A model generated the notes under the pieces. That model did no database searches. It worked only from the letters and a program-made list of their open reading frames with translations, and was not told the DNA's origin. Of a stretch of DNA of 57,740 nt, positions 1 to 8,708 are shown one piece after another. A program made the translations under genes and the position numbers. The DNA lies in NCBI GenBank assembly GCA_019748055.1, contig JAIEQC010000047.1:1-57740 (forward strand), read 5' to 3'. Position 1 is the stretch's first letter. Every line of letters starts with the position of its first letter. This DNA comes from Caulobacteraceae bacterium (GTDB lineage Bacteria > Pseudomonadota > Alphaproteobacteria > Caulobacterales > Caulobacteraceae).

Positions 1-42
1 CGCAAGGGTCCCGCCAAGCCGATCGCCGGCAAGAAGAAGTAA
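1..42 (+). CDS. rpsM: 30S ribosomal protein S13, C-terminal end (partial)
   Basis: Only the last 13 codons and a TAA stop are in the window. They encode a basic tail ending PIAGKKK, the usual end of alphaproteobacterial S13, which sits in the head of the 30S subunit. The gene lies 12 nt upstream of rpsK, as in the conserved rpsM-rpsK-rpoA-rplQ operon. The call rests on this tail plus gene order; the body of the gene is outside the window. Confidence 0.85.
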   Translation, partial: RKGPAKPIAGKKK

Positions 43-54
43 GAGAGCTAGCTG

Positions 55-444
55 ATGGCCAAGGAACCGGGTCGCGTCAAAAAGCGCGAGCGCAAGAACA
101 TCACGTCGGGCGTCGCCCACGTGAACGCCAGCTTCAACAACACCATGGTGACCATCACCGACGCGCAGGGGAACGCCATCTCCTGGTCGTCGGCCGGGCA
201 CATGGGCTTCAAGGGCTCGCGCAAGTCGACCCCGTACGCCGCCCAGATGGCCGCCGAAGACGCCGGCAAGAAGGCCGCCGAGCACGGCGTGAAGACGCTG
301 GAAGTCAACGTGTCGGGCCCCGGTTCGGGCCGTGAATCGGCCCTGCGCGCGCTGCAGGCCGTCGGCATGACCATCACGACCATCCGCGACGTCACCCCGA
401 TGCCGCACAACGGCTGCCGTCCGCCCAAGCGCCGCCGCGTCTAA
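55..444 (+). CDS. rpsK: 30S ribosomal protein S11
   Basis: A 129-residue protein with full-length S11 features: a basic N-terminus ([13 protein letters not shown]), the conserved [19 protein letters not shown] segment at about residues 22-40, and the C-terminal tail [19 protein letters not shown]11 lines the platform of the 30S subunit near the mRNA exit and contacts S18 and S21. It sits between rpsM and rpoA in the standard alpha-operon order. The ATG at 55 follows the rpsM stop by 12 nt, and no alternative start fits the family better. Confidence 0.98.
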   Translation: MAKEPGRVKKRERKNITSGVAHVNASFNNTMVTITDAQGNAISWSSAGHMGFKGSRKSTPYAAQMAAEDAGKKAAEHGVKTLEVNVSGPGSGRESALRALQAVGMTITTIRDVTPMPHNGCRPPKRRRV

Positions 445-455
445 GCGACGAACTC

Positions 456-525
456 CGGACGCCGACCGGCGTCCGACCCATTCTCCGCCGGTCCCGCCTT
501 TCCTGACGAGGCGAGGGGGACCGGC
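456..525 (+). other. Two hairpins in the rpsK-rpoA spacer
   Basis: The first stem is CGGACGCC (456-463) with GGCGTCCG (468-475) and a GACC loop. The second is GCCGGTCCC (487-495) with GGGACCGGC (517-525), enclosing a further 4-bp GCCT/AGGC stem. Neither is followed by a T-run, so they do not look like intrinsic terminators. They could be processing or stability elements within the operon mRNA, or sites of translational control for rpoA. The structure is seen; the role is inferred. Confidence 0.5.
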
Positions 526-548
526 GAAACCCGTTTCGAGGGACACAT

Positions 549-1568
549 ATGATCGAACGTAACTGGCAAGAGCTGATCCGTCCCGAGAAGCCGCAGATCG
601 AGACCGGTTCCGACGCCCAGCGCAAGGCGCGCCTGGTGGCCGAACCCCTGGAACGCGGCTTCGGCGTGACGCTCGGCAACGCCCTGCGCCGTGTGCTGCT
701 GTCGTCGCTGCAAGGCGCGGCCGTGACCGCCATCCAGATCGACGGCGTGGTGCACGAATTCTCGTCGCTGGAAGGCGTGCGGGAAGACGTCGTCGACATC
801 GTCCTGAACATCAAGCAGCTGGCCCTGCGCATGCACGCCGAAGGCCCCAAGCGCATGACCCTGCGCGCCACGGGCCCCGGCCCGGTGACCGCCGGCCAGA
901 TCGACGTTCCGGCCGACATCGAGGTGCTGAACCCCGATCACGTCATCTGCACCCTGGACGACGGCGCGACCGTGCGCATGGAACTGACCGTGCAGAACGG
1001 CAAGGGCTACGTCGCCTCGGAGAAGAACCGTCCGGAAGACGCGCCGATCGGCCTGATCGCCGTCGACGCCCTGTACTCGCCGGTCAAGCGCGTCGCCTAT
1101 CGCGTCGAGCCGACCCGTCAGGGCCAGTCGCTGGACTACGACAAGCTGATCATGGAAGTCGAAACCAATGGTGCGGTTTCGCCGGTGGACGCCGTGGCCT
1201 ACGCCTCGCGCATCCTGCAGGACCAGCTGCAGATCTTCATCACCTTCGACGAGCCGAAGAAGGCCGAGGCCCTGTCGGAAGGCAAGCCCGACCTGCCGTT
1301 CAACCCGGCCCTGCTGAAGAAGGTGGACGAGCTGGAGCTGTCGGTTCGTTCGGCCAACTGCCTGAAGAACGACAACATCGTCTACATCGGCGACCTGATC
1401 CAGAAGACCGAGGGCGAGATGCTTCGCACCCCGAACTTCGGCCGCAAGTCACTGAACGAGATCAAGGAAGTGCTGGCGACCATGGGTCTGTCCCTCGGAA
1501 TGGACGTGCCCAACTGGCCGCCGGAAAACATCGAAGACCTGGCCAAGAAGTTCGACGACCAGATCTAA
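549..1568 (+). CDS. rpoA: DNA-directed RNA polymerase subunit alpha
   Basis: A 339-residue protein of normal family length. The N-terminal dimerisation domain (about 1-235) contains the motif [20 protein letters not shown] near residues 38-57. After a linker, the C-terminal domain (about 255-330) carries [19 protein letters not shown], whose Arg corresponds to the UP-element-binding Arg265 of E. coli, followed by helix-hairpin-helix text [13 protein letters not shown]. Alpha seeds core RNA polymerase assembly and contacts activators and UP DNA. The start follows a good GAGGGAC ribosome-binding site. Placement between rpsK and rplQ is canonical. Confidence 0.99.
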   Translation: MIERNWQELIRPEKPQIETGSDAQRKARLVAEPLERGFGVTLGNALRRVLLSSLQGAAVTAIQIDGVVHEFSSLEGVREDVVDIVLNIKQLALRMHAEGPKRMTLRATGPGPVTAGQIDVPADIEVLNPDHVICTLDDGATVRMELTVQNGKGYVASEKNRPEDAPIGLIAVDALYSPVKRVAYRVEPTRQGQSLDYDKLIMEVETNGAVSPVDAVAYASRILQDQLQIFITFDEPKKAEALSEGKPDLPFNPALLKKVDELELSVRSANCLKNDNIVYIGDLIQKTEGEMLRTPNFGRKSLNEIKEVLATMGLSLGMDVPNWPPENIEDLAKKFDDQI

Positions 1569-1631
1569 GTTTCAACCCTTCCGCCCGTCCCGCACGCGGG
1601 GCTCGGAGCGGTTAGAATGAGGACGGGCCAA

Positions 1632-1672
1632 GGTCTCCTGACGGAGAAACCGGGCACGGAGTAGGAGAGACC
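1632..1672 (+). promoter_or_regulatory. Hairpin overlapping the rplQ ribosome-binding site
   Basis: GGTCTCCT (1632-1639) can pair with AGGAGAGACC (1663-1672), with a two-base bulge. This would bury the AGGAGAG that is the obvious Shine-Dalgarno for the rplQ ATG at 1676. It may give translational coupling to rpoA or feedback by L17. Only the pairing is visible; regulation is inferred. Confidence 0.35.
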
Positions 1673-1675
1673 CCG

Positions 1676-2092
1676 ATGCGCCACGGCGCCGCCCATCGCA
1701 AGCTCGGTCGCACGACCAGCCACCGCCAGGCCATGTTCGCCAACATGGCCGCCTCGCTGATCAAGCACGAGCAGATCACGACGACCCTGCCCAAGGCGAA
1801 GGAACTGCGTCCCTTCGTCGAGAAGCTGGTCACGCTCGGCAAGAAGGGCGATCTGCACGCCCGTCGTCAGGCCATCAGCCAGGTCCGCGACGTGACCCAG
1901 GTCGGCAAGCTGTTCGACACCATCGCCCCGCGCTATTCGGAGCGGAACGGCGGCTACATCCGCATCATGAAGGCGGGCTTCCGTCACGGCGACAACGCCG
2001 CCATGGCCGTGATCGAGTTCGTCGACCGCGACGTGGACGCCAAGGGCCAGGACTCCGGTCCGGTCCAGTCCTACGACGACGGCGAAGAGTGA
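1676..2092 (+). CDS. rplQ: 50S ribosomal protein L17
   Basis: A 138-residue protein beginning [28 protein letters not shown], the diagnostic L17 N-terminus that continues into [24 protein letters not shown]17 sits near the peptide exit tunnel on the 50S subunit. The last 20 or so residues (ending QSYDDGEE) form an acidic tail beyond the conserved core. It is the last gene of the alpha operon and is followed by a strong terminator. The start is fixed by an AGGAGAG ribosome-binding site 6 nt upstream. Confidence 0.98.
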   Translation: MRHGAAHRKLGRTTSHRQAMFANMAASLIKHEQITTTLPKAKELRPFVEKLVTLGKKGDLHARRQAISQVRDVTQVGKLFDTIAPRYSERNGGYIRIMKAGFRHGDNAAMAVIEFVDRDVDAKGQDSGPVQSYDDGEE

Positions 2093-2125
2093 TCGCCGCC
2101 CTTCGCGGGCGACGCTGAAACCTTG

Positions 2126-2158
2126 AAGGGGCGGCCGGGGACACCGGGCCGCCCCTTT
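2126..2158 (+). terminator. Intrinsic terminator after rplQ
   Basis: An 11-bp perfect stem, AAGGGGCGGCC (2126-2136) with GGCCGCCCCTT (2147-2157), encloses a 10-nt loop and is followed by TTTCG. It lies 34 nt past the rplQ stop and ends the ribosomal operon before the convergent gene on the minus strand. Confidence 0.8.
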
Positions 2159-2165
2159 CGCTTGG

Positions 2166-3098
2166 TCACTGCGGGGCTTCGGCCTCGTCCTCGGCCGCAT
2201 CGCGCCGATCGCGGTACATCAGCGCGGCGACGGCGCCGGCCTGGGCGTTGGGGCTGCTCTGGCGCAGTTCGGTGCCGTAGAGGGCGGCCAGGAAGGCGTG
2301 ATCCCATTCGGTCATCTCCTGCGCCACGGCGGGATCGTCGACGACGTTCAGAATGGTGCCGAAGTTGGCGACGTCCGCGTCCGGATCGATCTGGGCGAAG
2401 GCCACCATGGCCACGTAGTCGCTGAGTTGTCGGAAGGTCAGATCCTCGATCTGGTCGACGTCCACGATGACGTAGGCGCGCATCATCACGTTGCGAACGG
2501 GCGTGCTCAGGCGGCCGGCCATCCTGGAAATCATGGGCGCGGACTCATAACCGGGCAGGCGCACGGCCGGCGCACCGGAATCTTCGTGCACGGGCATCAT
2601 CACGTGCCACCAGCGGACGGCGCGATCGGAGTCCGTGAACGCCCTCAGGTCCCGGACCGTGCCTGCGGCGCCGGCGTAATCGGGGCGGAAGGCGTTGGGG
2701 CTGCGCTCGACGAGCCCCTTCGCCAGGGTTGCGGCGTCGTCGGTCGCAATGACGAGGATGTTCGGGCTGCATCCCGGCTCGCCGATAGGCAGCCCCAGGC
2801 CGTCGGCGATCTCCGATACGCGGTCGGCCATCGTCTGCGCCGCTTCCGGTCTCAGGTTCACGACCCCGACGCAGACGCCGCCCCGGTCGCTCCAGCGCGC
2901 GATGCCTCGTCCGCGCGGCGGTTCGATCACGTCGTCCACGAAGGTGCTGACCTGATCGCGCAAGGGCTCGCCGCGCACGATGATGTCGTCCACGCGCGTC
3001 GCCTCCGGCTCGACGGGCCGATCCTGCGCCGCCGCCGCCCCGGCGAGGGTCACGAGCGGGGCCAGACATCCGGCGATCAGCAGGCGGAAACGTCGCAT
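2166..3098 (-). CDS. Secreted protein of unknown function
   Basis: A 310-residue protein with a signal peptide: basic MRRFRLL, a hydrophobic stretch, then cleavage after GAAAAQ near residue 25. I do not recognise a catalytic domain. The mature part opens with VDDIIVRGEPL, has two cysteines near residues 76 and 109 (GGVCVGVVNL and EPGCSPNILV) that could form a disulfide, and ends in an acidic tail. The alternating hydrophobic segment NILVIATDD and the later YVIVDVDQIEDLTF suggest an alpha/beta fold. It follows the ABC-2 permease by 4 nt on the same strand, so it is probably co-transcribed with the transporter. Similar unannotated secreted proteins occur in Caulobacterales and sphingomonads, from memory only. 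Confidence 0.8.
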   Translation of the reverse strand: MRRFRLLIAGCLAPLVTLAGAAAAQDRPVEPEATRVDDIIVRGEPLRDQVSTFVDDVIEPPRGRGIARWSDRGGVCVGVVNLRPEAAQTMADRVSEIADGLGLPIGEPGCSPNILVIATDDAATLAKGLVERSPNAFRPDYAGAAGTVRDLRAFTDSDRAVRWWHVMMPVHEDSGAPAVRLPGYESAPMISRMAGRLSTPVRNVMMRAYVIVDVDQIEDLTFRQLSDYVAMVAFAQIDPDADVANFGTILNVVDDPAVAQEMTEWDHAFLAALYGTELRQSSPNAQAGAVAALMYRDRRDAAEDEAEAPQ

Positions 3099-3102
3099 CG
3101 CT

Positions 3103-3966
3103 CTACTCCTTCGACAGATCCTGACGCCGGAACCAGGCCAGGGCGCCCGCCAGCGGCACGACGGTCCAGCCGACCAGACTGACCCAGCCGCGCACGACCA
3201 GTTCGGCCGTCGGCGCGTCCGGTCCGCCCCGGATGGCGGCGGCGATGACGTCGTAGCCCTGACCGGGATTGACCAGGAAGGTCAGCCAGGCGTCGTTGCC
3301 GATGCCCATGCCCATCAGGGCGAAGGGCGACAGCGCCTGCAGCACGCTTACAACCACCGGCACGAACAGTCCCGCCAGCAAGGACCGGCCCACCACACCC
3401 GCCAGCAGGCCCAGCATGGTCACCTGCAGGATGCGCAGGCCCGACAGGCCGAACAGGGCGAGGGCGTCCGCGATCCGGCCATCGCCGGGGTCGAAGGTGA
3501 CGGGGCGCGAGAAGAAGGCGGCCGAGATCGACTTCTCGATCAACGAGCCTGCGATCAGAACCAGCATGGCGATCAGTGCCAGAAGCGCGAAAGTAAGCAC
3601 CTTGCCGGCCACAAGCGGCACGCGCCCGTTCCGGGCGCTGATCAGTCGCCATGTCTCCCAGCGATAGTCGCCGGTATAGAGCGTCGCCGCGCCGATCAGC
3701 AGGAACAGCAGGGCCACGGGATTGGCCACGTTGCCGGCCGCGGACACCAGTTCGGCGGCCAGGTTCATGGGGCCGCCCATCATGGCGATCGCCAATTCCG
3801 GCGGGATGTCCTGACCCGACAGCTTCTCGGAATTGGCCTTCAAGACGGCGTTGCCGATGATGCCGAAGACGACCCCGATCAGCGGCACGAACAGCACCGA
3901 CCAGAACAGCACCGTCCGGTTGCGCATCAGCCGATAGGTTTCTGAGCGGAAGGCGTCAGCCAGCAT
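3103..3966 (-). CDS. ABC-2 type transporter permease
   Basis: A 287-residue membrane protein with about six hydrophobic segments, the first at about residues 20-42 (TVLFWSVLFVPLIGVVFGII) and the last at about 255-275. The layout, with a short cytoplasmic N-terminus (MLADAFRSETYRLMRN), a large loop after helix 1 and four clustered C-terminal helices, is typical of ABC-2 permeases. Its start overlaps the end of the ATPase gene by 11 nt, so the two form a transporter. The substrate is not indicated; drugs, lipids or peptides are all possible. Confidence 0.88.
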   Translation of the reverse strand: MLADAFRSETYRLMRNRTVLFWSVLFVPLIGVVFGIIGNAVLKANSEKLSGQDIPPELAIAMMGGPMNLAAELVSAAGNVANPVALLFLLIGAATLYTGDYRWETWRLISARNGRVPLVAGKVLTFALLALIAMLVLIAGSLIEKSISAAFFSRPVTFDPGDGRIADALALFGLSGLRILQVTMLGLLAGVVGRSLLAGLFVPVVVSVLQALSPFALMGMGIGNDAWLTFLVNPGQGYDVIAAAIRGGPDAPTAELVVRGWVSLVGWTVVPLAGALAWFRRQDLSKE

Positions 3967-4873
3967 GGATCGCCTCCTGGGCCTGCACGGCGCCGGTCTC
4001 GGTGAAGAAGATGCTCTCCAGGTCGGTCCCGACCCAGCGGGCCTCCTCGACCTCGACGCCGCGCTCGATCAAGGCCTTGAGCAGGGCCGGAGCTTCCGCG
4101 CGGGTCACTGACGCCATGACGGCGTCATTCCCTTCGGCCGAGCCTCTTTGCCCAAGCAGCTCCAACGCCGCCGACTGGGGCCGCAGGCTGAGCCTCAGGC
4201 GTTCGCCCGACCCGGTCAGCTCAGTCACCGCGCCTTCGAGCACCAGTCGGCCCTTGTTCAGGATGGCGACCCGATCGCAGACGCGCTGAACCTCCAGCAG
4301 CTGGTGGCTGGCCAGGACGACGGTCAGGCCGTCATCGACCGCCAGCGAGCGGATCAGCTGGCGCATCTCCTGGATGCCGGGCGGGTCCATGCCGCTGGTC
4401 GGCTCGTCCAGGATGACGAGCTCCGGCTCGGTCATCAGGGCGGCGGCCACGCCCAGCCGCTGCATCATGCCGACGGAGAAGCCGCGCACCTTGCGGTTCG
4501 CCGCCTCGGTGAGGCCGACGCGCTCCAGCCAGCCGTCGATGCGGCCTGCGTCGCCGCTCAGACCGTGCGCCGTCGCCAGCCAGCCCAGCACCTGACGCGC
4601 GGTCAGGAAGGGCGGAAACCGCGGCGTCTCGATCATCGAGCCGCTGCGGCGCATGGTGGCGATCTGGCCGATCGGTCCGCCCATGACCGTCGCCGATCCG
4701 TCCGTCGGGCGGATCAGCCCCAGCAGAATGCGGAACAGCGTCGACTTGCCGGCGCCGTTCGGCCCCAGCACGCCATAGACGCCGCCTCGCGGAATGGTCA
4801 GGTCCAGCCCGTCGAGGGCGCGCACGGCCCCATAGTGTTTCGACAGGCCTCGAGTTTCGATCACGGCGCTCAT
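3956..4873 (-). CDS. ABC transporter ATP-binding protein
   Basis: A 305-residue ATPase of the CcmA/ABC-2 exporter type. Walker A is GPNGAGKST near residues 38-46, the Q-loop region includes MIETPRFPPFL, the signature is the divergent FSVGMMQRLG rather than LSGGQ, Walker B is LVILDEPTSGMD, and the H-loop is in VVLASHQLLEV. A C-terminal extension of about 90 residues after the nucleotide-binding domain is usual for this group. It is the first gene of a three-gene minus-strand set (ATPase, permease, secreted protein). Confidence 0.93.
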   Translation of the reverse strand: MSAVIETRGLSKHYGAVRALDGLDLTIPRGGVYGVLGPNGAGKSTLFRILLGLIRPTDGSATVMGGPIGQIATMRRSGSMIETPRFPPFLTARQVLGWLATAHGLSGDAGRIDGWLERVGLTEAANRKVRGFSVGMMQRLGVAAALMTEPELVILDEPTSGMDPPGIQEMRQLIRSLAVDDGLTVVLASHQLLEVQRVCDRVAILNKGRLVLEGAVTELTGSGERLRLSLRPQSAALELLGQRGSAEGNDAVMASVTRAEAPALLKALIERGVEVEEARWVGTDLESIFFTETGAVQAQEAIHAG

Positions 4874-5016
4874 GACCGCGACAGTGACACGGGATTCCCG
4901 GCTTGGGCGTTAAACTTCCGCAACGTCGCGTCGCATCCCGCAACCGCGACGGCGGCGCGGCCGTTTGACGCCGCAGACGCCTTGATCGTGCCGAAAAGGC
5001 CCGGCGAGATGTCAGC

Positions 5017-6423
5017 ATGGCCCAGATTGCGAGATCCCGAATGACCCTCCGGCACATCCTCCTGACCGGCGCGCTGCTTTTGTCCGCCTGCGGCTCTCCG
5101 GATCAGGGCAAGGCCCAGGACGCCACATTCGGTCAGGTCGAGGAGCGGGTCGTGCCGCGCGACGCCGGGGCGGTGAAGGCCAGCTTCGCGCCCGTGGTGC
5201 AGGCGACCGCGCCGGCCGTGGTCAACATCGCGGCCCAGGGAGTGCAGACCGTGCGCGACCCCTTCTGGGGGCAGTTCTACAGCCAGCCGACGGGTTCGGT
5301 CGGGTCCGGCGTCATCGTGCGGGCCGACGGCATCGTGGTCACCAACAACCACGTCATCGAGGGCATGAGCGACATCCGCGTCTCGCTGGCCGACCGGCGC
5401 GAGTTCCCGGCGCGGGTGCTGCTGGCCGATGCGCGTTCCGACATCGCCGTGCTCCAGCTGGAGGGCGTCGAGGATCAACTGCCGGTGCTGCGCATCGACA
5501 CGTCGGAAACCCAGCAGGTCGGCGACCTGGTGCTGGCCATCGGCAATCCCTTCGGCGTCGGCCAGACGGTGACCAACGGGATCATCTCGGCCCTGAACCG
5601 AACCGAGACGGGCATCAGCGATTCCGGCTCCTTCATCCAGACCGACGCGGCCATCAATCCCGGCAACTCGGGCGGCGCGCTCGTCGACATGGACGGCGAT
5701 CTGATCGGCATCAACACCGCGATCTTCTCGCGCTCGGGCTCCTCGTCCGGCGTCGGCTTCGCCGTGCCGGCCACCATGGTTCAGCAGGTGGTTTCGGCGG
5801 CGCTCGGCGGAGAAAGCGCCGTGGTTCGGCCGTGGCTGGGCGTGTCCGGCGAAGCCGTGACCAGCGAACGCGCCCGCGAGCTGGGTCTGGACCGGCCGCG
5901 CGGGCTGGTCGTGACCCGCGTCTGGGACGGCGGGCCGGGCGACGACGCCGGCATCCGCGAGGGTGACGTGATCGTGTCGATCGACGGCGCGGCGGTGGAC
6001 GATCAGGGCGGGCTGAACTTCCGCGTCGGCGCCAATGCGCCGGGCGACGGCGTCCGCGTGGGACTTCTGCGCGGCGGCCGCGAGCAGACCGTCACGGCGC
6101 GCGTCGAGCGCCTGCCCGGCGACGCCAGTCTGGAGCGGGCCACGGTGATCCAGTCCGGCGCCTTGACGGGCGCCCAGGTGCTGGCGCTCAATCCCGCCGT
6201 GGCCGACCGGTTGGGCGTGGACCCAACGACTCGGGGCGTCATCGTCGGCGCCGTCGCCCGGGGCAGCTACGCCCGCCAGCGCGTCGGGCTTCAGACCGGC
6301 GACGTGGTGATCGAAATCAACGGCCGAGCGGTCACCGCCGCCTCGCAGCTGAACGACGTCCAGCGCGGCAGCGAGATCACCATCCTGCGCCGGGGCGAGC
6401 GGGTCAGCGGCACGATCCGCTGA
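5017..6423 (+). CDS. DegP/DegQ-family trypsin-like serine protease, predicted lipoprotein
   Basis: A 468-residue protein with a lipobox LLSAC (Cys25), a trypsin-like domain and two PDZ domains (about 275-365 and 385-465). The catalytic triad is visible as His112 in TNNHVIEG, Asp142 in ARSDIAVLQ, and Ser218 in NPGNSGGALV. HtrA-family proteases degrade or refold damaged envelope proteins. The residue after the lipid Cys is Gly, so Lol sorting to the outer membrane is expected. A second start at 5041 (MTLRHILL) would give a tighter 17-residue lipoprotein signal and is equally possible; neither has a strong ribosome-binding site. It is monocistronic and divergent from the ABC transporter. Confidence 0.93.
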   Translation: MAQIARSRMTLRHILLTGALLLSACGSPDQGKAQDATFGQVEERVVPRDAGAVKASFAPVVQATAPAVVNIAAQGVQTVRDPFWGQFYSQPTGSVGSGVIVRADGIVVTNNHVIEGMSDIRVSLADRREFPARVLLADARSDIAVLQLEGVEDQLPVLRIDTSETQQVGDLVLAIGNPFGVGQTVTNGIISALNRTETGISDSGSFIQTDAAINPGNSGGALVDMDGDLIGINTAIFSRSGSSSGVGFAVPATMVQQVVSAALGGESAVVRPWLGVSGEAVTSERARELGLDRPRGLVVTRVWDGGPGDDAGIREGDVIVSIDGAAVDDQGGLNFRVGANAPGDGVRVGLLRGGREQTVTARVERLPGDASLERATVIQSGALTGAQVLALNPAVADRLGVDPTTRGVIVGAVARGSYARQRVGLQTGDVVIEINGRAVTAASQLNDVQRGSEITILRRGERVSGTIR

Positions 6424-6432
6424 GGCGACGGT

Positions 6433-6687
6433 TCATCTCAGGCCGCTGTCGCGGTCCAGGGCGTGCAGGGCGTCGTCGGTGTCTTCGGCCTTGGCCGCGA
6501 CCACCGCCCGCGCGTCGGCCAGGGCGCGGTTGTAGAAGACCGCCCCGACCTCTCTGGACAAGCCGTCCAGCAGGGCCTCGGCCTCCAGTCCGCCGATCTC
6601 GACGTCCAGCTGCTCAGCCAGCAGGGCGCGCAGGCGGGCCGCCGCGGCGCGGCGTTCCTCCGGCGTCAGGGCGATGGGCGTCTTCAT
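6433..6687 (-). CDS. DUF2164 family protein
   Basis: An 84-residue protein matching the DUF2164 pattern as I know it: an opening like IALTPEERRAAAARL, then DVEIGGLEAEALLDGL, then VGAVFYNRALADARAVV. No catalytic residues are evident and the family function is unknown. The gene overlaps the stop of the upstream ABC-F gene by 4 nt (ATGA), so it is translationally coupled to it, and its end is convergent with the protease gene 9 nt away. Confidence 0.85.
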   Translation of the reverse strand: MKTPIALTPEERRAAAARLRALLAEQLDVEIGGLEAEALLDGLSREVGAVFYNRALADARAVVAAKAEDTDDALHALDRDSGLR

Positions 6688-8564
6688 GCGACCTCCGCGA
6701 GGGCTTCCTCGGCCTCGAGCCAGGCAGCTTCGGCGGCGTCAAGATCGGCCTGGGTGGTGGCGCGCGCGCGCGTCAGACCTTCCAGCGCCTTCGGGTTCGA
6801 CACAGCCGCGTTCGCCAGATCGTCGTCGATGCGGGCCAGTTCGGCCGTCAGGGCCGCGACGCGCTCCTCCGCCTTCTTCACCGCATGTCGCAGGGTCGAA
6901 GGCGACGGCCCTCCCTTTTTCTTCTCGGCCTTCGGTGAAGGCGACGGGGCAATGGCCTCAGGTTCGTGCTTCACCTGCGTCGGCTTCATCCCGGCCTGCT
7001 TGGCGCGGTCCAGCACGAACCTCGCATAATCGTCCATGTCGCCGTCGAAGGGCTTCACCGTGCCGTCGGCCGCCAGCCACAGGCGGTCGGCGACCAGCTC
7101 CATCAGGGACCGATCGTGGGTGATCAGGATGACCGCGCCCGTGTACTCGTTCAGCGCGTCCAGCAGCGCACGGCGGCTGTCGATGTCCAGGTGGTTGGTC
7201 GGTTCGTCCAGGATCAGGACGTGCGGCGCGTCCATGGCGACGAGGTTCAGCAGCAGGCGCGCCCGTTCGCCGCCCGACAGGGCCGCGACCTTGGTCTCCT
7301 GCTTCTCGAACGGCAGGCCGAACTGGGCCAGACGTGACCGGCGGCTGCTTTCCGAGGCGTCCGGCATGGCGCGCCGGATGATTTCCAGCGGGGTGTCGGT
7401 CGGATCCATCGCCTCGATCTGGTGCTGGTGGAACCAGCCCACCCGCATCTTGCCGTCGCGGTGGAACTCGCCGGTCTCGATCTTAAGCGCCTTGGCGATC
7501 AGTTTGGCGAAGGTCGACTTGCCCGCGCCGTTCACGCCCAGCAGGCCGATCCGGTCGTCCAGGTCCATCCGCAGGTTCAGATTCCGCAGGATCGGCTTGC
7601 CGGGCTCATAGCCGACGTTGGCCTTCTCCAGCCGGATCAGCGGTGGGGGCAGGGGGCGAGGCGGCGACGGCAGGATGAAGGGCGCCACGCGCTCTTCCGG
7701 CGGCAGCTCGATCCGCTCCATCTTCTCCAGTTTCTTGACCCGCGATTGCGCCTGCGTGGCCTTGGACGCCTTGGCCTTGAAGCGGTCGATGAACTTCTGC
7801 AGGTGCGCGCGCTCGGCCTCCTGCTTCGACTTGGTCGCCTCCATCAGCCGCAGCTTCTCGGCGCGCGTCTTTTCGAACGTGTCGTAGTTGCCGGTATAGA
7901 GGTCCAGCTTGCGGTTCGAGAGATGCAGGATGTGGGTGCAGACCTCGTTCAGCATCTCCCGGTCGTGGGAGATGATGAGGGCGGTCGCCGGGTACTTCTT
8001 CAGCCGCGCCTCAAGCCACAGCGCGCCTTCAAGGTCGAGGTAGTTGGTCGGCTCGTCCAGCAGCAGCATGTCCGGCTCGGCGAACAGGGCCGCCGCCAAG
8101 GCCACGCGCATGCGCCACCCGCCGGAGAAGTGGGACATCGGTCGGTGCAGGTCTTCCTGGCTGAAGCCCAGCCCGACCAGGATTTCCGACGCCTTCGCCG
8201 GCGCGGCGTCGGCGTCGATCTCGATCAGGCGCGACCAGATCTCGCCCATCTCCTCCGGCTCGGCGGTCTCCAGCCGGCCCAGCAGCTCGTGCCGCTCGAC
8301 GTCGGCTTCGAGGATGGTTTCCAGCACGCTGACGGGCGTGGCGGGATGCTCCTGATCCACCGAGCCGATGCGCGCGGTCTTGGGCAGGCTGACCTCGTCG
8401 CCGCCGGCGACCAGCTCGCCCAGGATCACCTTGAACAGGGTCGATTTGCCGATGCCGTTGCGGCCGACCAGCCCGACCTTGGCGCCCGGCGGCAGGCTGA
8501 CGGAGGCGTCCTCCAGAAACTGGCGGCCCCAGGCGTTCAGGGTGAGGTTCTTGATCTGCAGCAT
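6684..8564 (-). CDS. ABC-F family ATPase
   Basis: A 626-residue protein with two ABC domains and no membrane segments. Domain 1 has GRNGIGKST near residue 37 and an LSGGW-like signature (HFSGGWRMRVALA); domain 2 has GVNGAGKST and LSGGERARLLLN, each followed by LLLDEPTNYLD or LILDEPTNHLD. The inter-domain linker (about 240-300, rich in Lys, Glu and Arg, with QEAERAHLQKFIDRF) is the ABC-F P-site-tRNA motif region, and a C-terminal coiled coil (about 560-626) resembles Uup/YheS. Such proteins act on stalled ribosomes. The start at 8564 (MLQIKNLTL) matches the family; upstream in-frame codons are not conserved in character. Confidence 0.94.
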   Translation of the reverse strand: MLQIKNLTLNAWGRQFLEDASVSLPPGAKVGLVGRNGIGKSTLFKVILGELVAGGDEVSLPKTARIGSVDQEHPATPVSVLETILEADVERHELLGRLETAEPEEMGEIWSRLIEIDADAAPAKASEILVGLGFSQEDLHRPMSHFSGGWRMRVALAAALFAEPDMLLLDEPTNYLDLEGALWLEARLKKYPATALIISHDREMLNEVCTHILHLSNRKLDLYTGNYDTFEKTRAEKLRLMEATKSKQEAERAHLQKFIDRFKAKASKATQAQSRVKKLEKMERIELPPEERVAPFILPSPPRPLPPPLIRLEKANVGYEPGKPILRNLNLRMDLDDRIGLLGVNGAGKSTFAKLIAKALKIETGEFHRDGKMRVGWFHQHQIEAMDPTDTPLEIIRRAMPDASESSRRSRLAQFGLPFEKQETKVAALSGGERARLLLNLVAMDAPHVLILDEPTNHLDIDSRRALLDALNEYTGAVILITHDRSLMELVADRLWLAADGTVKPFDGDMDDYARFVLDRAKQAGMKPTQVKHEPEAIAPSPSPKAEKKKGGPSPSTLRHAVKKAEERVAALTAELARIDDDLANAAVSNPKALEGLTRARATTQADLDAAEAAWLEAEEALAEVA

Positions 8565-8627
8565 GGTCGAAAACTCGAGGCGCCTCTCACGCCTTCGGGC
8601 GAGAGATGGAGGCAAAAATGAGAAGCG

Positions 8628-8656
8628 TTGGAAACGGGGAGGAGCGCCGCTATAAG
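8628..8656 (+). promoter_or_regulatory. Predicted housekeeping sigma promoter for ndk
   Basis: TTGGAA (8628-8633) and TATAAG (8651-8656) are separated by exactly 17 nt, 53 nt upstream of the ndk start codon. This is one of the best matches to TTGACA-N17-TATAAT in the window. Confidence 0.65.
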
Positions 8657-8708
8657 CCCCCACCTTCAAAGATTCACCCCTTCAATCCCCCAACAAGAAG
8701 TCGCTCCC

